DNA of 64,000 nucleotides from Fodinibius sediminis (lineage in GTDB: Bacteria; Bacteroidota; Rhodothermia; Balneolales; Balneolaceae). A model generated the notes under the pieces. That model saw nothing but the letters and a program-made list of their open reading frames with translations, did not search any database and was not told where the DNA came from. The position numbers and the translations under genes are program-made. Shown piece by piece: positions 40,576 to 48,623 of the stretch. Every line of letters starts with the position of its first letter. Positions within the stretch are counted from its first letter, which is position 1. The stretch spans positions 1 through 64,000 of the forward strand of contig NZ_FXTH01000009.1 in NCBI RefSeq assembly GCF_900182555.1, written 5' to 3'.

Positions 40576-42804
40576 CTAGAAATACATTCTGTACAGTATT
40601 GATATATTTCGTGCAGGTTCCGGCATTAGCTCCTTGATACGCGAGAGATGATTCCGGTAGGTAGTATTGAAAATATTGTCAGCATTCAACGAAATGGTAT
40701 GGAGCAGGCGGGCCGACTCAAAACGATATTGTCCGAAAAGCCCTGCCACAGTATACCCACTGGTGGGGGTCTCAAAATCGCCTGTACGGTCCTGGCGATC
40801 GGCAATTGTTATCTTTCCACCCAGATGAAAGCCGCCACTGGCGTATTTTAAATTAATATGTGCCTGAAGGGGGGGGATCATGGGGAGAGGCTGCCAGCCA
40901 GCAGTTTCTATTTCTCGCTGGGCATGGGTGTAGCTCATAGATCCGGTGAGGGCCCAGTGATCCCAAAAAGATACCTGTGACGAAAATTCAATTCCCCGGA
41001 ACCGTGCATCAACTCCGGAAAACTGGTAGACATTGAGCGAGGGGAACCGGGCGCTTTGTTGGCCGGTGTTGCGGGGGTATATGTAGCCATTAAAGGAATT
41101 ATGATAAACCCCCACCTCTGCAGTTGCGGATGAGCTTTTGTAGCAGATAAACAGTTCTTTTCCCAGCCCGCGTTCTGGATTAAGATCGGGATTACCAACC
41201 TCGTAGGAGTACGAGGCCAAGTGTGGTCCTTCCGAGTAGAGTTCCTCTTGGGAGGGCGGTCGAAAGGAGTGCATGAAGGTTGCCCCTGTAAAAAAACCGC
41301 TGCCAATATCATAGATTGCTGATGCAGAGGTTGCCAGACCGTAAAAGGTCCGCTCGCGAATCCGACCGATGGAAGACTCATATTGTTCCTCCGGGGTGGC
41401 CCTGGAAAGTTCGAAACGTGCACCAACTTCCAGGTGAAGTGCCCCGATATTTTTTTCTTCTATGGCAAAACTGGCCAGGCTGTAGGCATCTGAGCCAGGG
41501 GTCTGGGTACCATCTACGGCGTAGTCTTTGGCTTCTCCCCAAAAGCCTATTTTTCCTTGCTCTAAAAACCCCCATCGCTGGTGCCGTACTGCAACCTTTG
41601 CATTGGTGGTCAATAATCCATATTCCGTACCGATTTGTCCGTCCTCTTCAAGCTCCCTGTGGTAGTAGTTTTTGTACGAAAGGTTCGCCTGCACTGATTT
41701 AAACACGGGATTGTCAAGCGTTATTTCCGCTCTGCCTTCTGTTTGATATTTACGAACCTCAATATTGACACCATGCTCATGTCCGCCTGCTGGATCTGGT
41801 GGGATACCATAGTTCGTCAGATACATGCTGCCAGCCAGGCCTGCATAGCCCCAGGGATGTATAGAACTCAGTCCCACGGAGTTGTTGGTGGAAAAAATAT
41901 CGGAATTTTGAAGGCTTCCCTCCGGGGTTTTAAGGTTCTGAGCGGAACGAAGATTGCCATCAAAATTGAGCGCGAGACTGCTGCCCAGTGGGATCCCGGC
42001 ATTGACTGCAGCTACACCGCCGGTATTTACGGACTGCCCCTCCAGGCTGGCTGTTCCATGCAGGTGGTCGGGCAGGGTAGGGGAAATTTGGTTGCGAACA
42101 ACATTGATAACTCCGCCGATGGCATTGGCGCCGTATTCGAGAGCGGCGGGTCCACGGGCGATTTCGATCTCTTCGGCAGCCATGGGGTCCACTGTTACGG
42201 CATGATCCGCCGATTGTGAAGAGACGTCCCCCGTTCGTTCCCCGTCCTGTAGAATAAGCAGCCGCTCACCACCAAGTCCGCGGATGATGGGCCTTGCCGG
42301 GGCTGATCCCATCGACCGTGAACTGATGCCGGGCATCTCTTCCATCGTGGAAGAAAGCGTAGTGCCCAGGTTCTGACGGAGATCTGCACCCTTAATGGTT
42401 TTAGAGGCGTGTTCGAGGTTTGCCGAGGATGCATGGTCTGCGGTCCCAATCACTTCCACTGCCTGAGCATTAAGTACCGATGGCCTCAGGGACAGGGTCA
42501 AGGCCGTGGTTTCATTGCTATTTACGGTGATAACCTGTGTAACAGACTGGTAGCCTATACGGGATGCAGAAAGCGTATATTCACCTGCGGGAATGTTATT
42601 AAAAGTAAAAGCCCCATCACCATGGGCCGTTATGGCGCGATCCAGTTCTTCAAGGTAGAGATAAACGAAGCCGAGAGGGTCTTCTGTTTCCCGGTCAATT
42701 GTTTGGCCTTTAATGGTCCCGCGGTTCCTGTCTGCTTGTGCATGGGCCGGGGATGAAAAAACAAGGGTGATACTAATGGAAAGAAAAAGAGTTATATATC
42801 GCAT
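40576..42804 (-). CDS. TonB-dependent receptor, ZnuD-like
   Basis: Outer-membrane active transporter of 742 residues from ATG 42804 (signal MRYITLFLSISITLVFSSPAHAQ). Domains: carboxypeptidase-regulatory-like N-terminus (about 30-110), plug (about 125-240, IIRGLGGERLLILQDGERTGDVSSQSADHAVTVDP), then a 22-strand barrel ending SILYRMYF. Loop region TNYGIPPDPAGGHEHGVNIEVRKYQTEGRAEI closely follows the His-rich zinc loop of ZnuD-type receptors. Upstream on the same strand lie a His-rich lipoprotein and a His-rich small protein, supporting metal, most likely zinc, uptake. Metal is inferred. Confidence 0.85.
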   Translation of the reverse strand: MRYITLFLSISITLVFSSPAHAQADRNRGTIKGQTIDRETEDPLGFVYLYLEELDRAITAHGDGAFTFNNIPAGEYTLSASRIGYQSVTQVITVNSNETTALTLSLRPSVLNAQAVEVIGTADHASSANLEHASKTIKGADLRQNLGTTLSSTMEEMPGISSRSMGSAPARPIIRGLGGERLLILQDGERTGDVSSQSADHAVTVDPMAAEEIEIARGPAALEYGANAIGGVINVVRNQISPTLPDHLHGTASLEGQSVNTGGVAAVNAGIPLGSSLALNFDGNLRSAQNLKTPEGSLQNSDIFSTNNSVGLSSIHPWGYAGLAGSMYLTNYGIPPDPAGGHEHGVNIEVRKYQTEGRAEITLDNPVFKSVQANLSYKNYYHRELEEDGQIGTEYGLLTTNAKVAVRHQRWGFLEQGKIGFWGEAKDYAVDGTQTPGSDAYSLASFAIEEKNIGALHLEVGARFELSRATPEEQYESSIGRIRERTFYGLATSASAIYDIGSGFFTGATFMHSFRPPSQEELYSEGPHLASYSYEVGNPDLNPERGLGKELFICYKSSSATAEVGVYHNSFNGYIYPRNTGQQSARFPSLNVYQFSGVDARFRGIEFSSQVSFWDHWALTGSMSYTHAQREIETAGWQPLPMIPPLQAHINLKYASGGFHLGGKITIADRQDRTGDFETPTSGYTVAGLFGQYRFESARLLHTISLNADNIFNTTYRNHLSRIKELMPEPARNISILYRMYF

Positions 42805-42858
42805 AGGATAGAAAATTATAACGGGCAAGGAAGGTACTTGCCTTAGCCATTGACAAAG

Positions 42859-43326
42859 TCAGTTGACGGTTACAGGTATGGAGGGGGTTTCAAAATCCGC
42901 ATGTTCACTTTTATCATGCCAAAGCTGGAAGCGGACCATGGTCTGGCCCTCTTGATTGCCTGTAAGACGAAAACTCCACGGAGTTTGTTGACTGTCCTGG
43001 TTTATTTCAGCAACAGCGGTGTCAATTTGATTCCATTTCAGGCTGTAATCATGCTCTGGTTGAAAAAGCTCCCCGTCGTGGTCCAGGAAATACACGGTGA
43101 TCAGAGGGGTAGTTTCTCCGTTGACGACTTCAAGCTGGCCGGAAGTGATCACCCCTTCTTCGATACGAACAATCTCAGTGCTGTCCATCTTTAAAATAAC
43201 CCCTTCCGGATGGTGATGTTCTTCCTCATCGCTGGAACTGGCTGGATTGCTGCAGCCGGCAAGAAAAAGGGCAAGGGTTAAAACAGGTATGATCATTATA
43301 TGGGTAAAAGGTATACTAAATTTCAT
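42859..43326 (-). CDS. His-rich lipoprotein linked to TonB metal receptor
   Basis: A 155-residue lipoprotein (signal ending FLAGC, Cys25) with an acidic His cluster DEEEHHHPEG right after the linker, then two related beta-rich segments (about 40-150) with VYFLDHDGELFQPEHDYSLKW and VRFQLWHDKSEHADFETPSIPVTV. Its histidines suggest metal binding at the outer-membrane periplasmic face or cell surface. The gene lies 54 bases before the ZnuD-like receptor on the same strand, so it probably hands metal to, or works with, the receptor. I cannot name a family. Function inferred from context. Confidence 0.78.
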   Translation of the reverse strand: MKFSIPFTHIMIIPVLTLALFLAGCSNPASSSDEEEHHHPEGVILKMDSTEIVRIEEGVITSGQLEVVNGETTPLITVYFLDHDGELFQPEHDYSLKWNQIDTAVAEINQDSQQTPWSFRLTGNQEGQTMVRFQLWHDKSEHADFETPSIPVTVN

Positions 43327-43425
43327 AACAGGGTAACTTTAATGGTGAAAATAGAAACGGTATGTACGGCATTCCCCGTGGAATAGAACCGAACATTTTG
43401 TTATTCAGATGTGATGGACGAGGAC

Positions 43426-43746
43426 TTATAAAATAACCGGCGGGGATCGTCCACGGTCAACTACCAGATAGGTGGGAACCGCGAAATGAGTGGTTTCTGA
43501 GACCTTATTTTCAACATTAAAGAAAGCATCAGCTGAAGAGGAGGGAGAAAGGATCTCGGTTTCAAAAAGATAGCCGCTTATGGGACAAACCGTGGTATCG
43601 CTGCTGATGCAATGCCCGGTATCAGTAAAGTCAGAGCTGTGATTCCATTCAAGATGATGATGGGAATGAAGCGTAGTAATGGTAAGCCCGATGCCGGTAA
43701 GCAAGAGCAAAAACAGACCTACTTTAAATTTTATGTCACGCTTCAT
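43426..43746 (-). CDS. Small His-rich exported protein of metal-uptake locus
   Basis: A 106-residue protein with one N-terminal hydrophobic segment (about residues 8-24, VGLFLLLLTGIGLTITT) and then LHSHHHLEWNHSSDFTDTGHC, a dense His/Cys cluster, followed by TTVCPISGYLFE. The clustered His plus two Cys make metal binding likely. It is the first gene of the minus-strand set that continues with the His-rich lipoprotein (99 bases) and ZnuD-like receptor. Not a family I can name; could be a periplasmic metal sensor or buffer. Confidence 0.72.
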   Translation of the reverse strand: MKRDIKFKVGLFLLLLTGIGLTITTLHSHHHLEWNHSSDFTDTGHCISSDTTVCPISGYLFETEILSPSSSADAFFNVENKVSETTHFAVPTYLVVDRGRSPPVIL

Positions 43747-43895
43747 CCTATTGCTTTACTAAATAAACTCAACTGTCTTGCGTAAACGTGCCAAAACAGA
43801 ATTTAAGTATCGACTAACTGACTGTTTAAAGCAATCAATAAATCTTTATAAGACTTATCTCAATATACATTTAAGAAGATAAATGACAAAAAATT

Positions 43896-44072
43896 ATGAT
43901 TTTTAATGCTACAACTAGTGGTGAAGGAGCGGCAGAACTGACGGCAGTGGGTTTTGCGGCAAACTTAGGCGGCAGGGTCATTATGATAGAGAAAGGTCGT
44001 ATCGGCCGGCGATTTCCGGCGGACTGGATGTCAGCGATCATGACTCTATCCCCTGGATGTACAACCGTATAA
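43896..44072 (+). pseudogene. Remnant of FAD-dependent disulfide oxidoreductase (N-terminal fragment)
   Basis: A 58-codon frame reads ...SGEGAAELTAVGFAANLGGRV then IMIEKGRIGRRF before degenerating and stopping. This matches the N-terminal FAD-binding fold of mercuric-reductase/dihydrolipoamide-dehydrogenase-like enzymes (GAG..GL.AA.FAA.LG..V.LIEK..IGG.C). The first glycines and the redox CxxxxC region are missing or altered, and no continuation exists before the hairpin at 44077. It is probably a decayed 5' end of a lost gene next to the MFS permease. Fragment identity is good, origin is inferred. Confidence 0.65.
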
Positions 44073-44076
44073 TAAC

Positions 44077-44105
44077 ATTGCCCCGCTCAAAAAAGACGGG
44101 GCAAT
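44077..44105. terminator. 9-bp hairpin downstream of MFS gene
   Basis: ATTGCCCCG (44077-44085) pairs perfectly with CGGGGCAAT (44097-44105). It lies 38 bases beyond the stop of the minus-strand permease gene and directly after the pseudogene fragment. No strong T tract follows on the minus strand, so it may be a weak terminator or only a hairpin. Confidence 0.5.
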
Positions 44106-44143
44106 GGAAATCATTCTATAAGCTATGTTCGGTGCTGCATCCC

Positions 44144-45397
44144 TCAGGAAACATTGGGAGCGGTAGCTTGGGCCATTTCATCCACCGTCTTCTTTTCCGT
44201 TTTTTTCTGCCATACGTAGAAGATGCTAAACAAGACGATCAGGATAAGCGGGAAAATAGCCACTTTTGCCAGGGTCGCCTGTCCGGCGGCCAACTCAAGC
44301 TCAGATCCGCTCAGCCCCATATCAGCATAGGTACTCCGGGCGCTGTCGATCCAGCTTCCAATGATCGGCTGAAAGATAGAAGTGGAAAACATGCCGATAG
44401 CGCCTAACAGCGAAAGACCGAGGGCACCGGTTTTGGGAGCTCTCTTGGCAGCTGTACCTATCATGACAGGCCAGAAGTAGCAAACGCCTATAGCGAAAAA
44501 GATAGCGGCCACATACGCCATCGCTCCGGTAAAGATGCTGAACATATAGATACCGATAGCTGCAAATACGGAACCTCCCAGAAGCACGCCGGGCTGACCC
44601 AGTGCTTCAACAACAGGGCCTGCAAAGAACCGGCCTACAGCCATCAGGCCCGTTACCAGTGCCAATATTAACATCGGGCTGGCCCCGCTCTCAGCCATAA
44701 CAATATTTACCCACTGCTGGGGACCGAATTCTGAAATGGCGGTAATCGCGAAACAGAAAAACAAAAATATATAAACCGGACTCCCCAGCGCCTTGACATT
44801 TTCCTTGAGGGATTTCATCTCCTCCAGTTTGGGTTCCGGGAATTTTTGTCCGAAGAACAGAACGGCATAAGTGATCGTGGGAATCATGATAATCCACATT
44901 TGGGCTTCCCATCCCATCGAAAAATCTGTCATGAATTTTGAAATCAGACTGCCGAGTACAATGCCGCCGGGAAACCACATATGGAAACGGTTCAGCATTT
45001 TATCCACCTTATTTCCGGTGTATGAATCGGCAATCATCGGATTGCAGGCGGCTTCCGTACAGCCATTGCCCAGGCCAATCAACAGGGTGGATATAAGCAG
45101 GAGGGTATATCCGCCGGCGTAAATCGTCAATATGATCCCCAGGGTATGCACGACAAAGGCAAACTGCATAATCCTCTTGGGACCAATAGAATTATAAAAA
45201 ATTCCGCCTAAAACCATTGAGATGGGGAACCCCAAAAACCACATGGAATTGATGAAACCGAGTTGTTCGGCTGATAATCCAAATTGATCTCCGAGTTCTG
45301 GTAGTATCCCTGCCCGAATGGCAAAAGTAAAAGCGGTGGTAATGAGTGCAAAACAGCTTCCCAGAAAAAGAATTCGCTCGTTAACTTGTTTAGTCAT
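44144..45397 (-). CDS. MFS permease, FucP-like (sugar-type)
   Basis: Inner-membrane transporter of 417 residues with 12 helices. The opening (FALITTAFTFAIRAGILPELGDQFGLSAEQLGFINSMWFLGFPISMVLGG) and GNGCTEAACNPMIADSY in helix IV match sugar permeases of the FHS/FucP group and related MFS proteins common in Bacteroidota. A Gly-rich central loop (EPKLEEMKSLKENVKALGSP) divides the halves. Substrate is not readable; a sugar or sugar acid is most likely. Single gene; AT-rich promoter region upstream. Confidence 0.85.
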   Translation of the reverse strand: MTKQVNERILFLGSCFALITTAFTFAIRAGILPELGDQFGLSAEQLGFINSMWFLGFPISMVLGGIFYNSIGPKRIMQFAFVVHTLGIILTIYAGGYTLLLISTLLIGLGNGCTEAACNPMIADSYTGNKVDKMLNRFHMWFPGGIVLGSLISKFMTDFSMGWEAQMWIIMIPTITYAVLFFGQKFPEPKLEEMKSLKENVKALGSPVYIFLFFCFAITAISEFGPQQWVNIVMAESGASPMLILALVTGLMAVGRFFAGPVVEALGQPGVLLGGSVFAAIGIYMFSIFTGAMAYVAAIFFAIGVCYFWPVMIGTAAKRAPKTGALGLSLLGAIGMFSTSIFQPIIGSWIDSARSTYADMGLSGSELELAAGQATLAKVAIFPLILIVLFSIFYVWQKKTEKKTVDEMAQATAPNVS

Positions 45398-45774
45398 TAT
45401 AGATAGTTTTGTGGATAGTTAAAGTAATAGTATTAATGCTCATCCCTATTGTGAGGCGGTCTTCCCCAGCAATCATATCCCCTGTATCCATAATATGGAT
45501 TTTTACATTGGATAAGCGAATCGTAATCGACAAGACGTTAAAATAGAAAAGTCGATAAATAATTCAATATTTTTAAAAAAAATTTAATTATTTGCGCAAA
45601 GCAGGGCTTGTCTCATATCGAGCAGGGATAATGAGGGATAGGAGGAGGACCAGAGACGAGGTCTGAGGGGCAGTTGACAGTAAAGATACAGGCTGGAGGG
45701 GTTTCTTGTTGTAGAATATATCTTCTGTCAAATAGCCTGGTCCGGACGGGGAATAAAAAGGAAGCTTCAGGAGG
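45398..45774. other. Intergenic region upstream of MFS gene
   Basis: About 380 bases. The 190 bases nearest the permease start are AT-rich (A/T runs at 45560-45595) and likely hold its promoter. The minus-strand frame 45588-45803 has no family resemblance and partly overlaps a better small gene, so I do not call it. Confidence 0.4.
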
Positions 45775-45933
45775 CTACCCCCAGGCCATAAGGAGAACCG
45801 CAACGAATACCAGGAGGCCGCTTAGGCCATAAAGGTATCGTGCCGGTATAAGACTGGATGATTTATTGAACAAGGTGATTATGAGACCGGAAACAAAGGT
45901 CCCCATCGACAGTCCCAGCAAAAAATAAACCAT
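45775..45933 (-). CDS. Short two-helix membrane protein, unknown function
   Basis: A 52-residue frame: MVYFLLGLSMGTFVSGLIITLF, a short polar turn (NKSSSLIPARYLYG), then LSGLLVFVAVLLMAWG and stop. Two clean membrane helices with a positive turn are unlikely to arise by chance in this non-AT-rich stretch. There is no Shine-Dalgarno sequence, which fits most genes here. It ends a few hundred bases before the permease start on the same strand and follows the serine-hydrolase gene on the other side. No family recognised; existence is moderately supported. Confidence 0.5.
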   Translation of the reverse strand: MVYFLLGLSMGTFVSGLIITLFNKSSSLIPARYLYGLSGLLVFVAVLLMAWG

Positions 45934-45990
45934 GTAGCAAGCTTTTGTTTGATTCTGGTTCGAAAATAGTGACCAACGGGGTGCAAATGG

Positions 45991-47277
45991 TCAATCGTCC
46001 ACGGCCTGGCCGACCAACTGACGGAATTTCCACCCGGTGGGGTCGGAGGTGCCCTGTGTCTGTTTCAGCAGAATACCGATAATACGTTCCTGCGGATCCG
46101 CAAAATACTGGGTATTGAAATAACCGCCCCAGTCAAAAGTACCCTTGCTGCCCATGCCTCCCAAATTTTCTCCCCGCTGATTGACAACCCCAAATGCAAG
46201 TCCGTAATGTTTTCCATTTCCCTCCCAGAGGTCGCCGATTTGGTTGCTCATCATAAATTGGACAGTCGTCCTGCTGAGCAGGCGTACCCCGTTTAGCTCC
46301 CCCTTGTTCAGGTACATCTGGAGAAATGTGGCATAGTCGCGGGCCGTACTGGAAAGCCCGGCTCCGCCCGAATAAAATTGCCTAGCCCCTTTTACCGGAT
46401 AGTTCGGATCATAGAAGGTGACTGGGTACCGTACCCATCGGCCATCTTCTGTTGTTTGCACCGGGACCAGTCGATCTGCCTTGGAGTCGGGCAGATAGAA
46501 CCAGGTGTCATCCATCCCCAGTGGATCAAAGATGCGGGTCCGGAAGAATTCATTGAGGGGCATGCCGGATAACGTCTCGATAAAATAACCCAGCACGTCC
46601 AGCCCTTCGCTGTAGGTATATCCTTCGCCGGGATGGTGATGCAGGGGCAGCTCAGCAAGTTTTCGCACACTCTCTCCAATGGTGATGTCCTTCGTCGTAA
46701 AAAGATCCGTCACACCGGCCTTTTGATAGATTTTTCTGAAGCGGTCGTCGCCGTCGATCATGCCGTAGCCGATGCCGGAGGTATGGGTCAGGAGATGACG
46801 AATCGTAATCGGCTTATTGGCAGGGATGGTGGTATAGGTTGTATCTTTCACCATGAGAGAGTCCAGAACCCGGGCCTCCTCAAAGGCTGGAATATATTTT
46901 GAAATCGGATCATCCAGTTGAAACTTACCTTCCTCCCACAGCATCATCACTGCTGTTGAAGTTATGGCTTTGGTCTGAGAGGCAATTCTGAAGATGTCAT
47001 TTTTTCGAAGGGGGCGTCCGGAGGTGTTGTCAGCCATCCCCAAAGCTTTGTGATATATGATTTTCCCATTCCGGGCCACCAGTGCAACCGCCCCGGGAAT
47101 CTGTTGTTCTCCCACGGCCTCATCAAGCATGGTATCGATTCGCGCCAGCCGTTCTTCCGACATTCCCTGGCTAATGGCGGTGGCCTCAGAAAGCGGGGGA
47201 GAGGTCTGTATAGACGGGGTCTGGGCAGAAGCAATAAAAGAGACAAGGGGAAAGAACAGTGTTAATAGGTATTTCAT
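45991..47277 (-). CDS. Secreted serine hydrolase (beta-lactamase/esterase family)
   Basis: Periplasmic penicillin-binding-protein-like hydrolase of 428 residues from ATG 47277 (signal MKYLLTLFFPLVSFIASAQ). Motifs: SxxK as RIASQTKAITS with the catalytic Ser, YxN-equivalent as YSEG in YTYSEGLDVLGYFIE, and the late GxSG-like GGMGSKGTFDWGG segment. This is the class-C/EstB type that hydrolyses esters or D-amino-acid amides; it is not a convincing resistance beta-lactamase. The frame opens at 47319, but the internal ATG gives a proper signal peptide. Substrate unknown. Confidence 0.88.
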   Translation of the reverse strand: MKYLLTLFFPLVSFIASAQTPSIQTSPPLSEATAISQGMSEERLARIDTMLDEAVGEQQIPGAVALVARNGKIIYHKALGMADNTSGRPLRKNDIFRIASQTKAITSTAVMMLWEEGKFQLDDPISKYIPAFEEARVLDSLMVKDTTYTTIPANKPITIRHLLTHTSGIGYGMIDGDDRFRKIYQKAGVTDLFTTKDITIGESVRKLAELPLHHHPGEGYTYSEGLDVLGYFIETLSGMPLNEFFRTRIFDPLGMDDTWFYLPDSKADRLVPVQTTEDGRWVRYPVTFYDPNYPVKGARQFYSGGAGLSSTARDYATFLQMYLNKGELNGVRLLSRTTVQFMMSNQIGDLWEGNGKHYGLAFGVVNQRGENLGGMGSKGTFDWGGYFNTQYFADPQERIIGILLKQTQGTSDPTGWKFRQLVGQAVDD

Positions 47278-47422
47278 CCTTAAATGATCGACTGAGATAT
47301 TAGTGTACCCGTTTTGCACCCTCTGTCAGCGGCGGAACTCCTGGTAAGTTAACAGGATCCGCCGGAACTGCAAAAACTGAATGAAGAGACAGGCAAAGAA
47401 AAAATTAAGCCTGGACATTCAT

Positions 47423-47463
47423 AAAAAAAGCCTCTCTCCGGCTATGGAAAGAGGCTTTTAAAA
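47423..47463. terminator. Terminator after sucD (bidirectional-type hairpin)
   Basis: AAAAGCCTCT (47426-47435) pairs with AGAGGCTTTT (47450-47459), with extra pairing in the arms. On the minus strand the stem is followed by a T run (from A run 47423-47429), making a good terminator for sucD, whose stop is at 47484. Confidence 0.8.
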
Positions 47464-47483
47464 AGCAGATAGTTGCCAGATTC

Positions 47484-48353
47484 TTAACTGATCAATTCTT
47501 TGAGCGTGATACCAATTTCCGCCGGGCTGTCGACAACCGTGACCCCGGCTTCACGAAGTGCTTTCTTCTTGTCTTCAGCTCCACCCTGACCGCCGGAAAT
47601 AATAGCTCCGGCATGTCCCATACGTCGGCCGGGAGGGGCTGTGCTTCCCGCGATGAAAGCAACAACCGGTTTTTCAACATGAGCCTCGATATAGGCAGCG
47701 GCCTCTTCTTCGGCCGAGCCGCCGATTTCACCGATCAGTACAATAGCCTCGGTATCGGGGTCATCTTCAAAAAGTGTAACAGCATCCGTGTGCGTCGTTC
47801 CGATCACAGGGTCGCCGCCAATGCCGATGGCAGTGCTCTGACCCAGCCCGGCTTTTGTAAGCTGATCAACGGCTTCGTAGGTCAGTGTTCCTGAGCGGGA
47901 TACCAGTCCCACCTTGCCCGGAGTGAAAATATTGCCGGGCATAATACCTATCTTGGCCTCGCCGGGAGTAATTACACCTGGGCAGTTGGGACCGATGAGC
48001 GTAGCACCGTGGCTTTTCACAATTTGCTTGGCGGTAATCATATCCTTGACGGGGATCCCTTCGGTAATGCAGATAATAACCTCAATACCGGCAAAAGCGG
48101 CTTCAGAGATAGCATCTCCGGCAAAAGCGGGGGGGACAAAAATGACAGATGTATTGGCATCTTCTTTTTCAACCGCATCGGCGACGGTATTATATACCGG
48201 AAGTCCGAGATGTTCCTGCCCGCCTTTTCCCGGGGTAACTCCCGCTACCACATCGGTACCGTATTCTATCATTTGTTCGGCATGGAAGCCGCCTTCGCTT
48301 CCCGTAATTCCCTGTACAACTAACCGTGTATCATTACCAACAAGTACGCTCAT
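47484..48353 (-). CDS. sucD: Succinate--CoA ligase (ADP-forming) alpha subunit
   Basis: TCA-cycle enzyme subunit that forms succinate and ATP (or GTP) from succinyl-CoA, carrying the phospho-histidine. The 289 residues show the CoA-binding Rossmann start ([19 protein letters not shown]), the ligase centre [31 protein letters not shown] and the phospho-His loop in [21 protein letters not shown]. Length and motifs are those of ordinary SucD. The beta subunit gene is not adjacent, as is common when sucC and sucD are separated. Followed by a clear terminator. Confidence 0.96.
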   Translation of the reverse strand: MSVLVGNDTRLVVQGITGSEGGFHAEQMIEYGTDVVAGVTPGKGGQEHLGLPVYNTVADAVEKEDANTSVIFVPPAFAGDAISEAAFAGIEVIICITEGIPVKDMITAKQIVKSHGATLIGPNCPGVITPGEAKIGIMPGNIFTPGKVGLVSRSGTLTYEAVDQLTKAGLGQSTAIGIGGDPVIGTTHTDAVTLFEDDPDTEAIVLIGEIGGSAEEEAAAYIEAHVEKPVVAFIAGSTAPPGRRMGHAGAIISGGQGGAEDKKKALREAGVTVVDSPAEIGITLKELIS

Positions 48354-48623
48354 GAGCTTTTTTAGTTAAATTAAACATTTTTTTAGTCGGACGGAATATA
48401 CCCACAAGATGATGAATTGGCAAAGAGAGGTTCTCAAAATTGGTTTTCTACATTGCGGGCTTGTATTATTCCGTTATCGATCCAAACCTGAATGATTTTT
48501 ATCGGCACAAATCCCGACTTTTTTGAATGAAAATGGGATGTCCCATGTGGATAGTTAATAATTTTCAATTTATCGAGATAATGAGATGAGATTCATCATG
48601 AATTCTCTTATCATTTCAGTGCT

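Noticed and set aside
43838-43858. Imperfect dyad ATAAATCT / AGACTTAT near the His-rich metal locus, considered as Zur box
   Set aside because: One mismatch in eight and AT-rich surroundings; it bears no likeness to the palindrome at 17762.
45991-47277. Beta-lactam resistance enzyme
   Set aside because: SxxK is present but the overall pattern is of EstB-like esterases or peptidases common in this group; resistance cannot be claimed.
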